Source: UBA8529 sp964390565 (GTDB lineage: Bacteria; Bacteroidota; Bacteroidia; Bacteroidales; Tenuifilaceae). Taken from it: a stretch of DNA of 64,000 bases. A program made the position numbers and the translations under genes. Positions 53,336 to 61,568 of this stretch are shown one piece after another. Position 1 is the stretch's first letter. Each line of letters starts with the position of its first letter. Below the pieces are notes generated by a model. The model was not told where the DNA came from. It saw nothing but the letters and a program-made list of their open reading frames with translations, and made no database searches. The DNA lies in NCBI GenBank assembly GCA_964390565.1, contig CAYMII010000011.1, positions 1-64,000 of the forward strand, in the 5' to 3' direction.

Positions 53336-53639
53336 TACTATTTCAGGTTTCTGATTAAAACATCAGAGGTGCAAAACCCGGATTCGGTTTTAGTTTTAAC
53401 AGTCCGCATCCGGGCAAATATTTATTTTACAAAAGTATAAAAAAATATTTACATTTATCATAGGCTTATTCTCTGATTTTTAAGGATATCTTAAGTAATA
53501 GAATTATTTGATGTTCATTTTTATTGATGGATGGTATTAGTTTTTAATTTTTTACGAACTTTGCACCGCTATTTTGATTGCTTATACTTCTATATTTTAA
53601 GCTTTATTTAACTTTGAACTTATTTCACATTTGCCATCA
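53336..53639. promoter_or_regulatory. Divergent intergenic region with 5' leader hairpin
   Basis: For the minus-strand operon, TACTTTTG (53430-53437, minus) is a good -7 box giving a leader of about 88 nt. That leader contains CCCGGAT (53408-53414, gene sense) pairing with ATCCGGG (53377-53383), extended by CGG/CCG, then TTTTG; this looks like an attenuator or a structured leader. For panC, TAACTTTG (53609-53616, plus) is a possible -7 box 23 bp before the ATG. No known riboswitch is recognised. Confidence 0.45.
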
Positions 53640-54482
53640 ATGAATGTTTTGAATAATATACCTGAGGTTAAGAATATTTTAAAGGATTTTCGCGATAAGA
53701 ATCTTTCCGTTGGATTTGTTCCAACTATGGGAGCCTTGCATCATGGACATATCTCGCTTGTTGAGAAAGCCGTAAGAGAGAATGATGTGGTTGTGGTAAG
53801 TATTTTTGTTAACCCAACCCAGTTTAACGATAAAACCGATCTTAAAAACTATCCTCGAACTCCTGAAAAGGATATAAAACTTCTTGAGGATTCTGGAGTT
53901 CATTATATATTCATGCCATCTGAGCAAGAAATGTACCCTGAACCTGATGTTCGCGTTTTTGAGTTTGGGCAACTAGATAAAGTGATGGAAGGAGCACATC
54001 GCCCCGGACACTTTAACGGTGTTGCCCAAGTTGTAAGCAAACTGTTTGATATCGTTGAACCTCATCGGGCATATTTCGGACAAAAAGATTTTCAGCAGTT
54101 GGCTATCATCCGTCAAATGGTTAAGCAGTTGAAACTTTGCGTTGAGATAATCCCCTGTCCAATTGTTCGCGAAAAGGATGGCTTGGCCATGAGCTCAAGA
54201 AACCTTCTGCTTGAACCTCAGGTAAGAAAAAGTGCCCCTCTAATTTATAAAACCCTTTCGGATGCTCAGAAAAAGGTTCGTACGCTAACTGTTAATGATT
54301 TAATTGGGTGGGTCGAACAAAATATCAACAAAGATCCTAACTTGTCTGTTGAATATTTTTCGCTTGCCGATAGCCTAACATTACAACCTGTAAATAGCTG
54401 GGATGATACTGATTCAATTATTGGCTGTATTGCAGTTAGAGCAGGAAAGATTAGATTGATTGATAATGTCTATTTTAAATAA
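53640..54482 (+). CDS. panC: Pantoate-beta-alanine ligase (pantothenate synthetase)
   Basis: 280 residues from the ATG at 53640; the frame extends to a TTG at 53631 but ATG fits the family. FVPTMGALHHGHISLVEKA holds the HIGH-like ATP motif (HHGH), VNPTQFNDKTDLKNYPRT and YFGQKDFQQLAIIRQMV follow, and VREKDGLAMSSRN is the KMSKS counterpart. Joins pantoate and beta-alanine using ATP, the last step to pantothenate. Followed 12 bp later by panD, which makes beta-alanine. Confidence 0.97.
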   Translation: MNVLNNIPEVKNILKDFRDKNLSVGFVPTMGALHHGHISLVEKAVRENDVVVVSIFVNPTQFNDKTDLKNYPRTPEKDIKLLEDSGVHYIFMPSEQEMYPEPDVRVFEFGQLDKVMEGAHRPGHFNGVAQVVSKLFDIVEPHRAYFGQKDFQQLAIIRQMVKQLKLCVEIIPCPIVREKDGLAMSSRNLLLEPQVRKSAPLIYKTLSDAQKKVRTLTVNDLIGWVEQNINKDPNLSVEYFSLADSLTLQPVNSWDDTDSIIGCIAVRAGKIRLIDNVYFK

Positions 54483-54494
54483 TATCTACACAAA

Positions 54495-54845
54495 ATGTTT
54501 ATTGAAGTTGTAAAATCAAAGATTCATCAGGTTTCGGTTACTGAGGCAAACCTCCATTACGTTGGAAGCGTTACTATTGATGAGGATTTAATGGATGCGG
54601 CCAATCTTATTGCCAATGAAAAAGTTCAAGTAGTGAACATCAATAATGGCGAGCGCCTCGAAACCTATGTAATAAAAGGAGAACGTGGATCGGGCAAGAT
54701 TTGCCTTAACGGTCCGGCTGCTCGCAAATGTGCTGTTGGAGATGTAGTAATCATCATGTCGTATGCAATGATGGACTTTGAGGAAGCAAAATGCTTTAAG
54801 CCATCAATTATTTTCCCCGACACTCAAACAAATAAACTAGTTTAA
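54495..54845 (+). CDS. panD: Aspartate 1-decarboxylase
   Basis: 116 residues, full length. The self-cleavage site is Gly24-Ser25 in LHYVGSVTIDEDLMDAANL, giving the pyruvoyl cofactor; NGERLETYVIKGERGSGKICLNGPAAR carries the active-site Tyr and Arg region. It makes beta-alanine for panC, the gene just upstream. Confidence 0.97.
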   Translation: MFIEVVKSKIHQVSVTEANLHYVGSVTIDEDLMDAANLIANEKVQVVNINNGERLETYVIKGERGSGKICLNGPAARKCAVGDVVIIMSYAMMDFEEAKCFKPSIIFPDTQTNKLV

Positions 54846-54866
54846 CTTATACAAACCCCTTTTACA

Positions 54867-55877
54867 TTGAGTGATAGATTAAAACAGATTATAAACTATT
54901 TAATCTTTACTGGGCTAGCAATTACCCTTCTATACTTTGCTTTTCGCAAGGTTGATCTTAATGTTATTGTAAAAGGTTTTAAAGAGGCAAACTATTTCTG
55001 GGTTACCTTATCGCTTATTGTAGCAATTTTGGGTAATGTTGTAAGAGCCTTACGTTGGCGTTTACTAATGGAACCTCTTGGCCCAATGCCATCGGTGCGA
55101 AACGTATTTGGTGCTGTAATGATTGGCTATTTGGCTAACCTTGCATTCCCTCGTCTCGGGGAGATTACAAAGTGCGGTACGCTTAAAAAGACAGATAATG
55201 TTTCGTTCGAATCGCTACTTGGAACAGTTCTGGTTGAAAGAGCTGCCGATATGGCTGTTCTCTTCCTATGTGTAGTTTCTGTTTTTTTAATCAAAATTGA
55301 TTTTTTCGGGAGATTTATTATAGATCAAATATTTAAACCCCTTTTCTTTAAAGCCTCTGGGTTTTCATATATCTCCATTGTCGTTATTGTTGCATTTTTA
55401 GTTTTTTCCTATTTAGTTCTTCACCTTATTCGCAAAAATGTTTTTGGTCATAAAGTTAAATCACGCGTAAAAAGCATGGTTTATGGAATTATTGATGGCT
55501 TAAAATCAGTTACAAGAATGAAAAAGAGAGGGCAATTTGTATTCTACTCTTTCTTACTTTGGGGGCTTTACCTTTTAATGACTTTTCTTTTAGTGCTATC
55601 AACTAAGGCAACTAGCAATTTAACCATTGTAGATAGCCTATTCATCCTAGTCGTAGGATCTTTTGGAATGGTAGTGCCAGTTCAAGGAGGATTTGGAGCC
55701 TTTCACATCATTACAGCAATGGGTTTAGGCCTATTCGGCATTACACGTGAGGATGGGCTCGTGTTTGCAACTATAGGGCACGAATCGCAAACACTTATGA
55801 TTATTGCTCTTGGAGCAATTTCAATGGCAGTACTTTTCATCAAGAAAAAACCAAAAATATCAGTGCCAAATTTATAA
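54867..55877 (+). CDS. Lysylphosphatidylglycerol synthase TM-like flippase family protein
   Basis: 336 residues with about eight membrane helices. Begins at TTG (54867), as an in-frame stop lies at 54843 and no ATG precedes the first helix; MSDRLKQIINYLIFTGLAITLLYFA is a natural family start. VERAADMAVLFL, NVVRALRWRLLMEP and GGFGAFHIITAMGLGLFG are conserved UPF0104/LPG_synthase_TM motifs. Such proteins without the catalytic C-terminal domain may flip lipids. Follows panD by 21 bp. Confidence 0.88.
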   Translation: MSDRLKQIINYLIFTGLAITLLYFAFRKVDLNVIVKGFKEANYFWVTLSLIVAILGNVVRALRWRLLMEPLGPMPSVRNVFGAVMIGYLANLAFPRLGEITKCGTLKKTDNVSFESLLGTVLVERAADMAVLFLCVVSVFLIKIDFFGRFIIDQIFKPLFFKASGFSYISIVVIVAFLVFSYLVLHLIRKNVFGHKVKSRVKSMVYGIIDGLKSVTRMKKRGQFVFYSFLLWGLYLLMTFLLVLSTKATSNLTIVDSLFILVVGSFGMVVPVQGGFGAFHIITAMGLGLFGITREDGLVFATIGHESQTLMIIALGAISMAVLFIKKKPKISVPNL

Positions 55878-55887
55878 CCCACTTTTT

Positions 55888-57258
55888 ATGGCTAAAACCC
55901 GGAGTATGTACGTTTGCCAAAATTGTGGCGCCGAATCGGTAAAATGGTTGGGCAGATGTCCATCTTGCAGCGAATGGAACACTTACGTTGAGGAACGAAT
56001 AAGCAAAGATACCTCTCGCCCTGGTTTGGTTGACGTTACACGAAATGCAACACCAACAGCCATTAAAGATATTGAATCGAACAACGAGAAAAGGCTAGAT
56101 ACGGGCATTGGTGAGGTAAATCGAATCCTTGGTGGCGGCATAGTAACTGGTTCTCTTATTCTTATAGGAGGCGAACCCGGAATTGGCAAATCAACCCTTG
56201 CGCTTCAACTTGCTCTTGGACTTAAACACCTAAAAATTCTTTATATATCAGGCGAGGAAAGCGCAAAGCAAGTAAAATTACGAGCAGATAGGATTAACCC
56301 AAATAATCAGGAGTGCCTAATTCTTAATGAAACCCTCCTTGAAAATATTCTCACTCAAGCAGAAAATGTAAAGCCCGATTTAATTGTAATTGACTCTATA
56401 CAAACCCTTTATTCCGATACTATTGAATCTTCTCCCGGGAGCGTATCGCAGGTAAGGGAGTGTACTGCTGCTTTACTAAGATACTCAAAAACAACAGGTA
56501 TTCCAGCTATTCTAATTGGCCATATTACTAAAGATGGTAGCATTGCTGGTCCAAAAATATTAGAGCATATTGTTGATGTTGTTCTTCAGTTCGAAGGCGA
56601 TAGCAACTTTATATATCGTATTCTTCGTTCGGCGAAGAACCGTTATGGATCCACTTCTGAATTAGGAATTTTCGAGATGCAAAATGGTGGCTTGATAGAG
56701 GTAACAAACCCATCGGAAATATTGCTATCGCATCGCGATGAAGCATTAAGCGGGATAGCCATTTCAGCCGCAGTTGATGGCGTTCGTCCCTTCCTTATTG
56801 AGATACAAGCACTGGTAAGTTCCGCAGCATACGGCACACCACAACGCTCAACTACAGGTTTTGATACCCGTAGATTGAATATGCTTTTGGCTGTGCTTGA
56901 ACGTAGGGCTGGCTTTAAACTTGCAACAAAAGATGTTTTCTTAAATATCGCAGGAGGATTAAAAATTACTGATCCTGCAACAGATCTTGCCGTAATCGCA
57001 TCAATACTTTCATCGGCATTCGACTCTCCGATTTCCAATGATACTTGCTTTGCAGCAGAGGTTGGTCTCTCGGGCGAGATACGGCCTGTCAGTAGGCTCG
57101 ACCAGAGAATCTCTGAGGCAAAAAAGTTAGGAATGCAACGCATCTTCGTATCAAAATACAATAAAGGGATTGATGTAAAAAATGAAGGAATTGCAGTAGT
57201 TCAGATAGCGAAAGTTGAAGAACTTGTAAGGCATCTCTTTGGAAGACAAGATTCTTAA
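55888..57258 (+). CDS. radA: DNA repair protein RadA
   Basis: 456 residues from the ATG at 55888 (MAKTRSMYVCQNCGAES); an upstream TTG frame would overlap the previous gene. Zinc finger CQNC...CPSC (about residues 10-30), RecA-like ATPase with Walker A GGEPGIGKSTLALQLA (about 93-108), KNRYGST (KNRFG motif) near 253 and a Lon-like C-terminal domain (about 290-456; LNIAGGLKITDPATDLAVIA). Processes branched recombination intermediates. Confidence 0.96.
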   Translation: MAKTRSMYVCQNCGAESVKWLGRCPSCSEWNTYVEERISKDTSRPGLVDVTRNATPTAIKDIESNNEKRLDTGIGEVNRILGGGIVTGSLILIGGEPGIGKSTLALQLALGLKHLKILYISGEESAKQVKLRADRINPNNQECLILNETLLENILTQAENVKPDLIVIDSIQTLYSDTIESSPGSVSQVRECTAALLRYSKTTGIPAILIGHITKDGSIAGPKILEHIVDVVLQFEGDSNFIYRILRSAKNRYGSTSELGIFEMQNGGLIEVTNPSEILLSHRDEALSGIAISAAVDGVRPFLIEIQALVSSAAYGTPQRSTTGFDTRRLNMLLAVLERRAGFKLATKDVFLNIAGGLKITDPATDLAVIASILSSAFDSPISNDTCFAAEVGLSGEIRPVSRLDQRISEAKKLGMQRIFVSKYNKGIDVKNEGIAVVQIAKVEELVRHLFGRQDS

Positions 57259-57269
57259 ATGCTACCTCA

Positions 57270-58934
57270 ATGCTTAAGGTCGAAAATCTAAGTGTACAGT
57301 TTGGTAATATAACCGTTCTTAAGGGTGTATCCTTTACTTTAGCAAAAGGCGAAATCCTTGGAGTAGTTGGAGAATCGGGATCGGGCAAGTCGATAACCTC
57401 GCTTACCTTAATGGGTTTACTTCCTCCACAAGCAAACATCGAGAATGGTTCGGCTCAAATCGCTTTCAGCGATGGATTTTCACAAGACCTATTAACGCTT
57501 GATGAAAAAGGTTTTCAGAAAATTCGCGGACGACGCATTGCCATGATATTTCAAGAACCGCTTACCTGTCTTAATCCCTCAATGAAATGTGGGAAACAGC
57601 TGCTCGAAGCCGTTCAACTTACATCTAGCTTAGGAAAAACTGGAGCAAAAAAGCGTTCTATCGATCTATTAGAAGAGATGCAACTTCCCAACCCTCAAAA
57701 GGTTTACAATAGCTACCCACATCAGCTAAGCGGAGGACAAAAACAACGGGTGATGATAGCCATGGCTCTCTCGGGTAAACCAGAATTGCTAATTGCCGAT
57801 GAGCCAACAACAGCCTTGGATGTAACCGTTCAAAAAGGGCTGATAGAACTCTTGAAATCCCTTCGCGAGAAATATCAGATGGGAATGATCTTTATAAGTC
57901 ACGACCTTGGCTTAATCAAAGAAATTGCCGATAGGGTATTGATCCTTCAACATGGGAATATCGTTGAGCAAGGCTTGGTTAATCAAATCTTTGAATCGCC
58001 TCAAAAACCATATACAAAAGGTCTTTTAGCCTGTCGACCGCCCATTTCATACAAACCTCATCGATTACTTACCGTTGAAGATTTCTTGAATGGTGATTTT
58101 GAAAAAAAGATTGGCAAAAAGGATATTGCAAAATCATTGGTAAATAGCCCCTTGATCTATTCAGCCAAAAACATCGTAACGAGTTTTATTACAAAAAGAA
58201 ATTTTTTAGGTAACCCACTAAATCAATTCAAAGCGGTTAACGATGTTAGCTTAGAGCTATTTGAAGGTGAAACGCTTGGAATTGTAGGGGAATCGGGTTC
58301 TGGTAAAACTACCCTTGGGAGAACTTTGCTCAATCTCATTAAAAATCAATCGGGATCAATATCCTACAAAGGGGTTTACCTTTCTCAAATGGATAGACAG
58401 TTTAGTAAAGATTTCAGAAAAGAGGTCCAACTAATCTTTCAAGATCCTTACTCATCACTTAACCCCCGAAAAACAATTGGGCAAGCTATCTCCGAGCCGT
58501 TGAAAGTTCATGGGTTATGTAAGACAAAAGATGAACGAAAAGCAAGAGTGCTTGAATTGCTCAATAAAGTTGCCCTCCCCGCCGATAGCTACTATAGATA
58601 TCCTCATGAGTTCTCGGGTGGTCAACGCCAGCGCATTGTTATTGCTCGTGCATTGGCATTAAACCCAAAGGTTATTATTTGTGATGAGATTGTTTCGGCC
58701 TTAGATGTTTCGGTTCAAGCTCAGGTGCTTAATCTACTTAAAGACTTAAAAGAACAGCTAAATCTTACGCTACTATTCATATCGCACGATTTAGCCGTTG
58801 TAAAATATATTAGTGATAGGATTATCGTCCTAAAAAATGGAGAACTAATGGAAACAGGAACCTCAGATGAGATTTTTCATCATCCTAAAACCGATTACAC
58901 AAAGAATCTTATTGAATCTATTCCTGGTTTATAA
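57270..58934 (+). CDS. Double ABC ATPase of the oligopeptide/glutathione (Dpp/Gsi/YejF) type
   Basis: 554 residues with two fused ATPase domains. First: GESGSGKS (about residue 36), LSGGQKQRVMIAMAL, LLIADEPTTALDVTV. Second: GESGSGKT (about 345), FSGGQRQRIVIARALA, VIICDEIVSALDVSVQ. Each ends with the oligopeptide-transporter C-terminal extension (PYTKGLLACRP in the first, TDYTKNLIESIPG in the second). Powers uptake of peptides or nickel with permeases coded elsewhere. 11 bp after radA. Confidence 0.93.
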   Translation: MLKVENLSVQFGNITVLKGVSFTLAKGEILGVVGESGSGKSITSLTLMGLLPPQANIENGSAQIAFSDGFSQDLLTLDEKGFQKIRGRRIAMIFQEPLTCLNPSMKCGKQLLEAVQLTSSLGKTGAKKRSIDLLEEMQLPNPQKVYNSYPHQLSGGQKQRVMIAMALSGKPELLIADEPTTALDVTVQKGLIELLKSLREKYQMGMIFISHDLGLIKEIADRVLILQHGNIVEQGLVNQIFESPQKPYTKGLLACRPPISYKPHRLLTVEDFLNGDFEKKIGKKDIAKSLVNSPLIYSAKNIVTSFITKRNFLGNPLNQFKAVNDVSLELFEGETLGIVGESGSGKTTLGRTLLNLIKNQSGSISYKGVYLSQMDRQFSKDFRKEVQLIFQDPYSSLNPRKTIGQAISEPLKVHGLCKTKDERKARVLELLNKVALPADSYYRYPHEFSGGQRQRIVIARALALNPKVIICDEIVSALDVSVQAQVLNLLKDLKEQLNLTLLFISHDLAVVKYISDRIIVLKNGELMETGTSDEIFHHPKTDYTKNLIESIPGL

Positions 58935-58947
58935 TCAAACTGTTAGA

Positions 58948-61338
58948 TTAAAAGAAATCGTCCTCATTAACCTCCTCCACTTTAATCTTCTTTTTCCCTT
59001 TAACATTCTCACAATCTAAGTCGTAATACTTCTCAATCAGCGGCTTCTCCCACTGATCGTTGGGTGAAACACCCAAATGGGGATCTTTGTATACTTTTTC
59101 CATGAACAAAGCAAAAATTGGTAGTGCCATTCTAGCACCCTGACCAAAGTAAAGTTCCTGAAAATGAACCGAACGATCCTCTGCCCCAGCCCAAGTACCC
59201 GTTACAAGATTTGGAACCATTCCCATAAACCATCCATCAGCGTGACCCTGAGTTGTTCCCGTTTTACCAGCAATTTGACCTGGAAGTTCATAAGTAGCCC
59301 TTAGGCTATATGCTGTTCCAAAATTTATTACTCCTTCGAGCAGGTTGGTCATTAAATAGGCCGTTTGTTCGCTAATGGCCTCATTTTTTTGAGGACTAAA
59401 CGATTCCAAAACGTTCCCGTTTTTATCCTCAATTTTGGTCACCATTAAAGGTTCAATGTGAACCCCTTTATTAGCGATGGTCCCATATGCGCCAACCATT
59501 TCATAAACAGACACCTCTGAGGTGCCAAGAAATACTGAATTTACAGCCTGAATTTTACTTGAAATACCCATCTTTTTGATAATATCGGCAAGCGCTTGTG
59601 GTGTAAACTGCTTAATAAGCCATGCCGAAATGTTATTAACTGAGTTTGCAAGACCCCATTTCAATGTAACCATCTTCCCATCGTACTTTGTGCTGCCAGA
59701 ATTCTTTGGTGTCCATGTTGAGTCCTGCATTTCTCCATCCTTATTTCTCATCCTTTCAATAAAAGTTTGAGAAACATTAGGGATTTTATAGCAAGGTGAA
59801 TACCCCTCTTGCATTGCAAGAGTATATAAAAACGGTTTTATAGTAGATCCTACTTGTCGCTTCCCCTGATAAACATGATCGTACTTAAAATGACGATAGT
59901 TTGGACCACCAACATATGCTCTAATATGTCCATTATGCGGATTCATAGCCATAAAGCCAGCACGGAAGTATCGTTTGTAATGTTTTATTGAATCCAAAGG
60001 TGACATAATCGTATCCCTATCACCCTTCCAGGTAAAAATTGTCATCCTTGTTTTTTTATTGAAGTTAGCATAAATGCTATCCATCGGAACTCCTCTGTTT
60101 CTTAGCACTCGATAACGCTCGGTTTGCTTCATTGCATGAAGAAGAATGCCCCTAATTTGCTCGTTAGTTAACTTTGGATCGAAAAGTCTATTGCCAACCG
60201 TTTTCTGCTCATAGTCGAAATGAAACTGTAAGTACTTTGCTAAATGCTCTTCAACAGCTTCCTCGGCATATTGCTGCATTCTGGAATTAACAGTGGTATA
60301 AATCTTCAACCCATCACGATAAATATCATAAGGTCTTCCATCGGGTTTAAGGTTTTTGTTACACCAACCATATAGTGGGTTGTTTGCCCATTGAACCGAG
60401 TCCTCAACGAATTGCTCGTGGGTAAAGTAATGGCGAGGTTCAGGTTGGCGAGCAATAAGTATTTGTCTTAGCGTTTCACGGAAATAGGTTGCAAGTCCAA
60501 CGTTATGATCTTGAACCTTATAATTTAACTTGATAGGTATCTTTACTAACGAATCGTATACATGTTTTGTAATAAACTCATATTTGTTTAGCTGGGAAAG
60601 GACAAAGTTTCGCCGAGCCAATGAGCGCTCGGGGTTACGAACAGGACTATACCTTGTAGGGGCATTTACCAAACCAACAAGTACTGCTGCTTGCTCAAGT
60701 TTAAGCGAATCGGGCGATGTATTAAAAAAAGTTTTTGCTGCTGATTTAATTCCATAAGCATTCCCCCCAAACTCAACTACGTTGAGGTACATTGCAAGGA
60801 TTTCATTTTTGGTATAGTTCTTCTCGAGCTTTACTGATGTAATCCACTCCTTTAGCTTTGCAATCCCTAAATGCGCAAACTTTGATATGAAAAATCTACG
60901 ATATACTGTATCGCGAGGGAATAAATTCTTTGCAAGCTGCTGTGTGATGGTACTTCCTCCTCCTGCTTCTTTATTTCCAAGAAGTAATGTTTTAAAAAAA
61001 ACACGCGCTAAACCACGAGCATCTATGCCGCTATGTCTTCTAAAGCGAATGTCCTCAGTAGCGATAAGCGCCTTTATAACATTTGGCGATATTTTATCAT
61101 AACTAACAAATGTTCTGTTTTGAATAAAGTATGTTCCAAGTACCTTGTGATCCTCAGAAATAACCTCAGATGCCAGATTGCTTTTAGGGTTTTCGAGCTC
61201 TTCGAATGTTGGCATCGGACCAAATGCCTCGGCTGAAATTAAGATGAAAAGCAATATTAAGGTAAAAAACAATATCGAAGCTGAACCCCAAATCCATAAT
61301 CTAAGCTTGATCTTAGAATCAATTTTTTTAAGTGCCAT
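58948..61338 (-). CDS. Bifunctional penicillin-binding protein 1A
   Basis: 796 residues. One membrane helix (about 11-34), GT51 glycosyltransferase (about 65-240) with catalytic glutamate in EDIRFRRHSGIDARGLAR, and a transpeptidase (about 440-740) with SxxK as STIK (in QVGSTIKPFLYTLAMQ), SVN in GLANSVNNISAWL and KTG in GQIAGKTGTTQGHADG. Builds and cross-links peptidoglycan in the periplasm. The C-terminal tail is acidic and lysine-rich. Convergent with the ABC ATPase gene, 13 bp apart. Confidence 0.96.
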   Translation of the reverse strand: MALKKIDSKIKLRLWIWGSASILFFTLILLFILISAEAFGPMPTFEELENPKSNLASEVISEDHKVLGTYFIQNRTFVSYDKISPNVIKALIATEDIRFRRHSGIDARGLARVFFKTLLLGNKEAGGGSTITQQLAKNLFPRDTVYRRFFISKFAHLGIAKLKEWITSVKLEKNYTKNEILAMYLNVVEFGGNAYGIKSAAKTFFNTSPDSLKLEQAAVLVGLVNAPTRYSPVRNPERSLARRNFVLSQLNKYEFITKHVYDSLVKIPIKLNYKVQDHNVGLATYFRETLRQILIARQPEPRHYFTHEQFVEDSVQWANNPLYGWCNKNLKPDGRPYDIYRDGLKIYTTVNSRMQQYAEEAVEEHLAKYLQFHFDYEQKTVGNRLFDPKLTNEQIRGILLHAMKQTERYRVLRNRGVPMDSIYANFNKKTRMTIFTWKGDRDTIMSPLDSIKHYKRYFRAGFMAMNPHNGHIRAYVGGPNYRHFKYDHVYQGKRQVGSTIKPFLYTLAMQEGYSPCYKIPNVSQTFIERMRNKDGEMQDSTWTPKNSGSTKYDGKMVTLKWGLANSVNNISAWLIKQFTPQALADIIKKMGISSKIQAVNSVFLGTSEVSVYEMVGAYGTIANKGVHIEPLMVTKIEDKNGNVLESFSPQKNEAISEQTAYLMTNLLEGVINFGTAYSLRATYELPGQIAGKTGTTQGHADGWFMGMVPNLVTGTWAGAEDRSVHFQELYFGQGARMALPIFALFMEKVYKDPHLGVSPNDQWEKPLIEKYYDLDCENVKGKKKIKVEEVNEDDFF

Positions 61339-61503
61339 AGTCCAAATTTTAAAAAATCGCTTACAAAGTTAGCAATAATTTATAAGGTTATATTAAAGGA
61401 TTCGAGTGTTCTGTAAATCCTTTGTTAATTAGTGTTTAATAGGTGTTTCTACTTTAAATAATCAATGCTAAAGGAATGAAATTAATCTATTTTAATATAT
61501 TTT

Positions 61504-61535
61504 TTTGTTGTTACTTCGTTAATTGTTTTACTTTG
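61504..61535 (+). promoter_or_regulatory. Promoter of topA
   Basis: TTTG (61504-61507), 20 bp, TTACTTTG (61528-61535; one mismatch to TAnnTTTG). The ATG at 61569 follows 33 bp later. Confidence 0.5.
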
Positions 61536-61568
61536 TGCCAAATTTTCTTCAAACTTATTTAATAAGGT

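Noticed and set aside
56643..57161. 172-codon frame antisense to radA
   Set aside because: Lies inside radA; low-complexity translation without family features.
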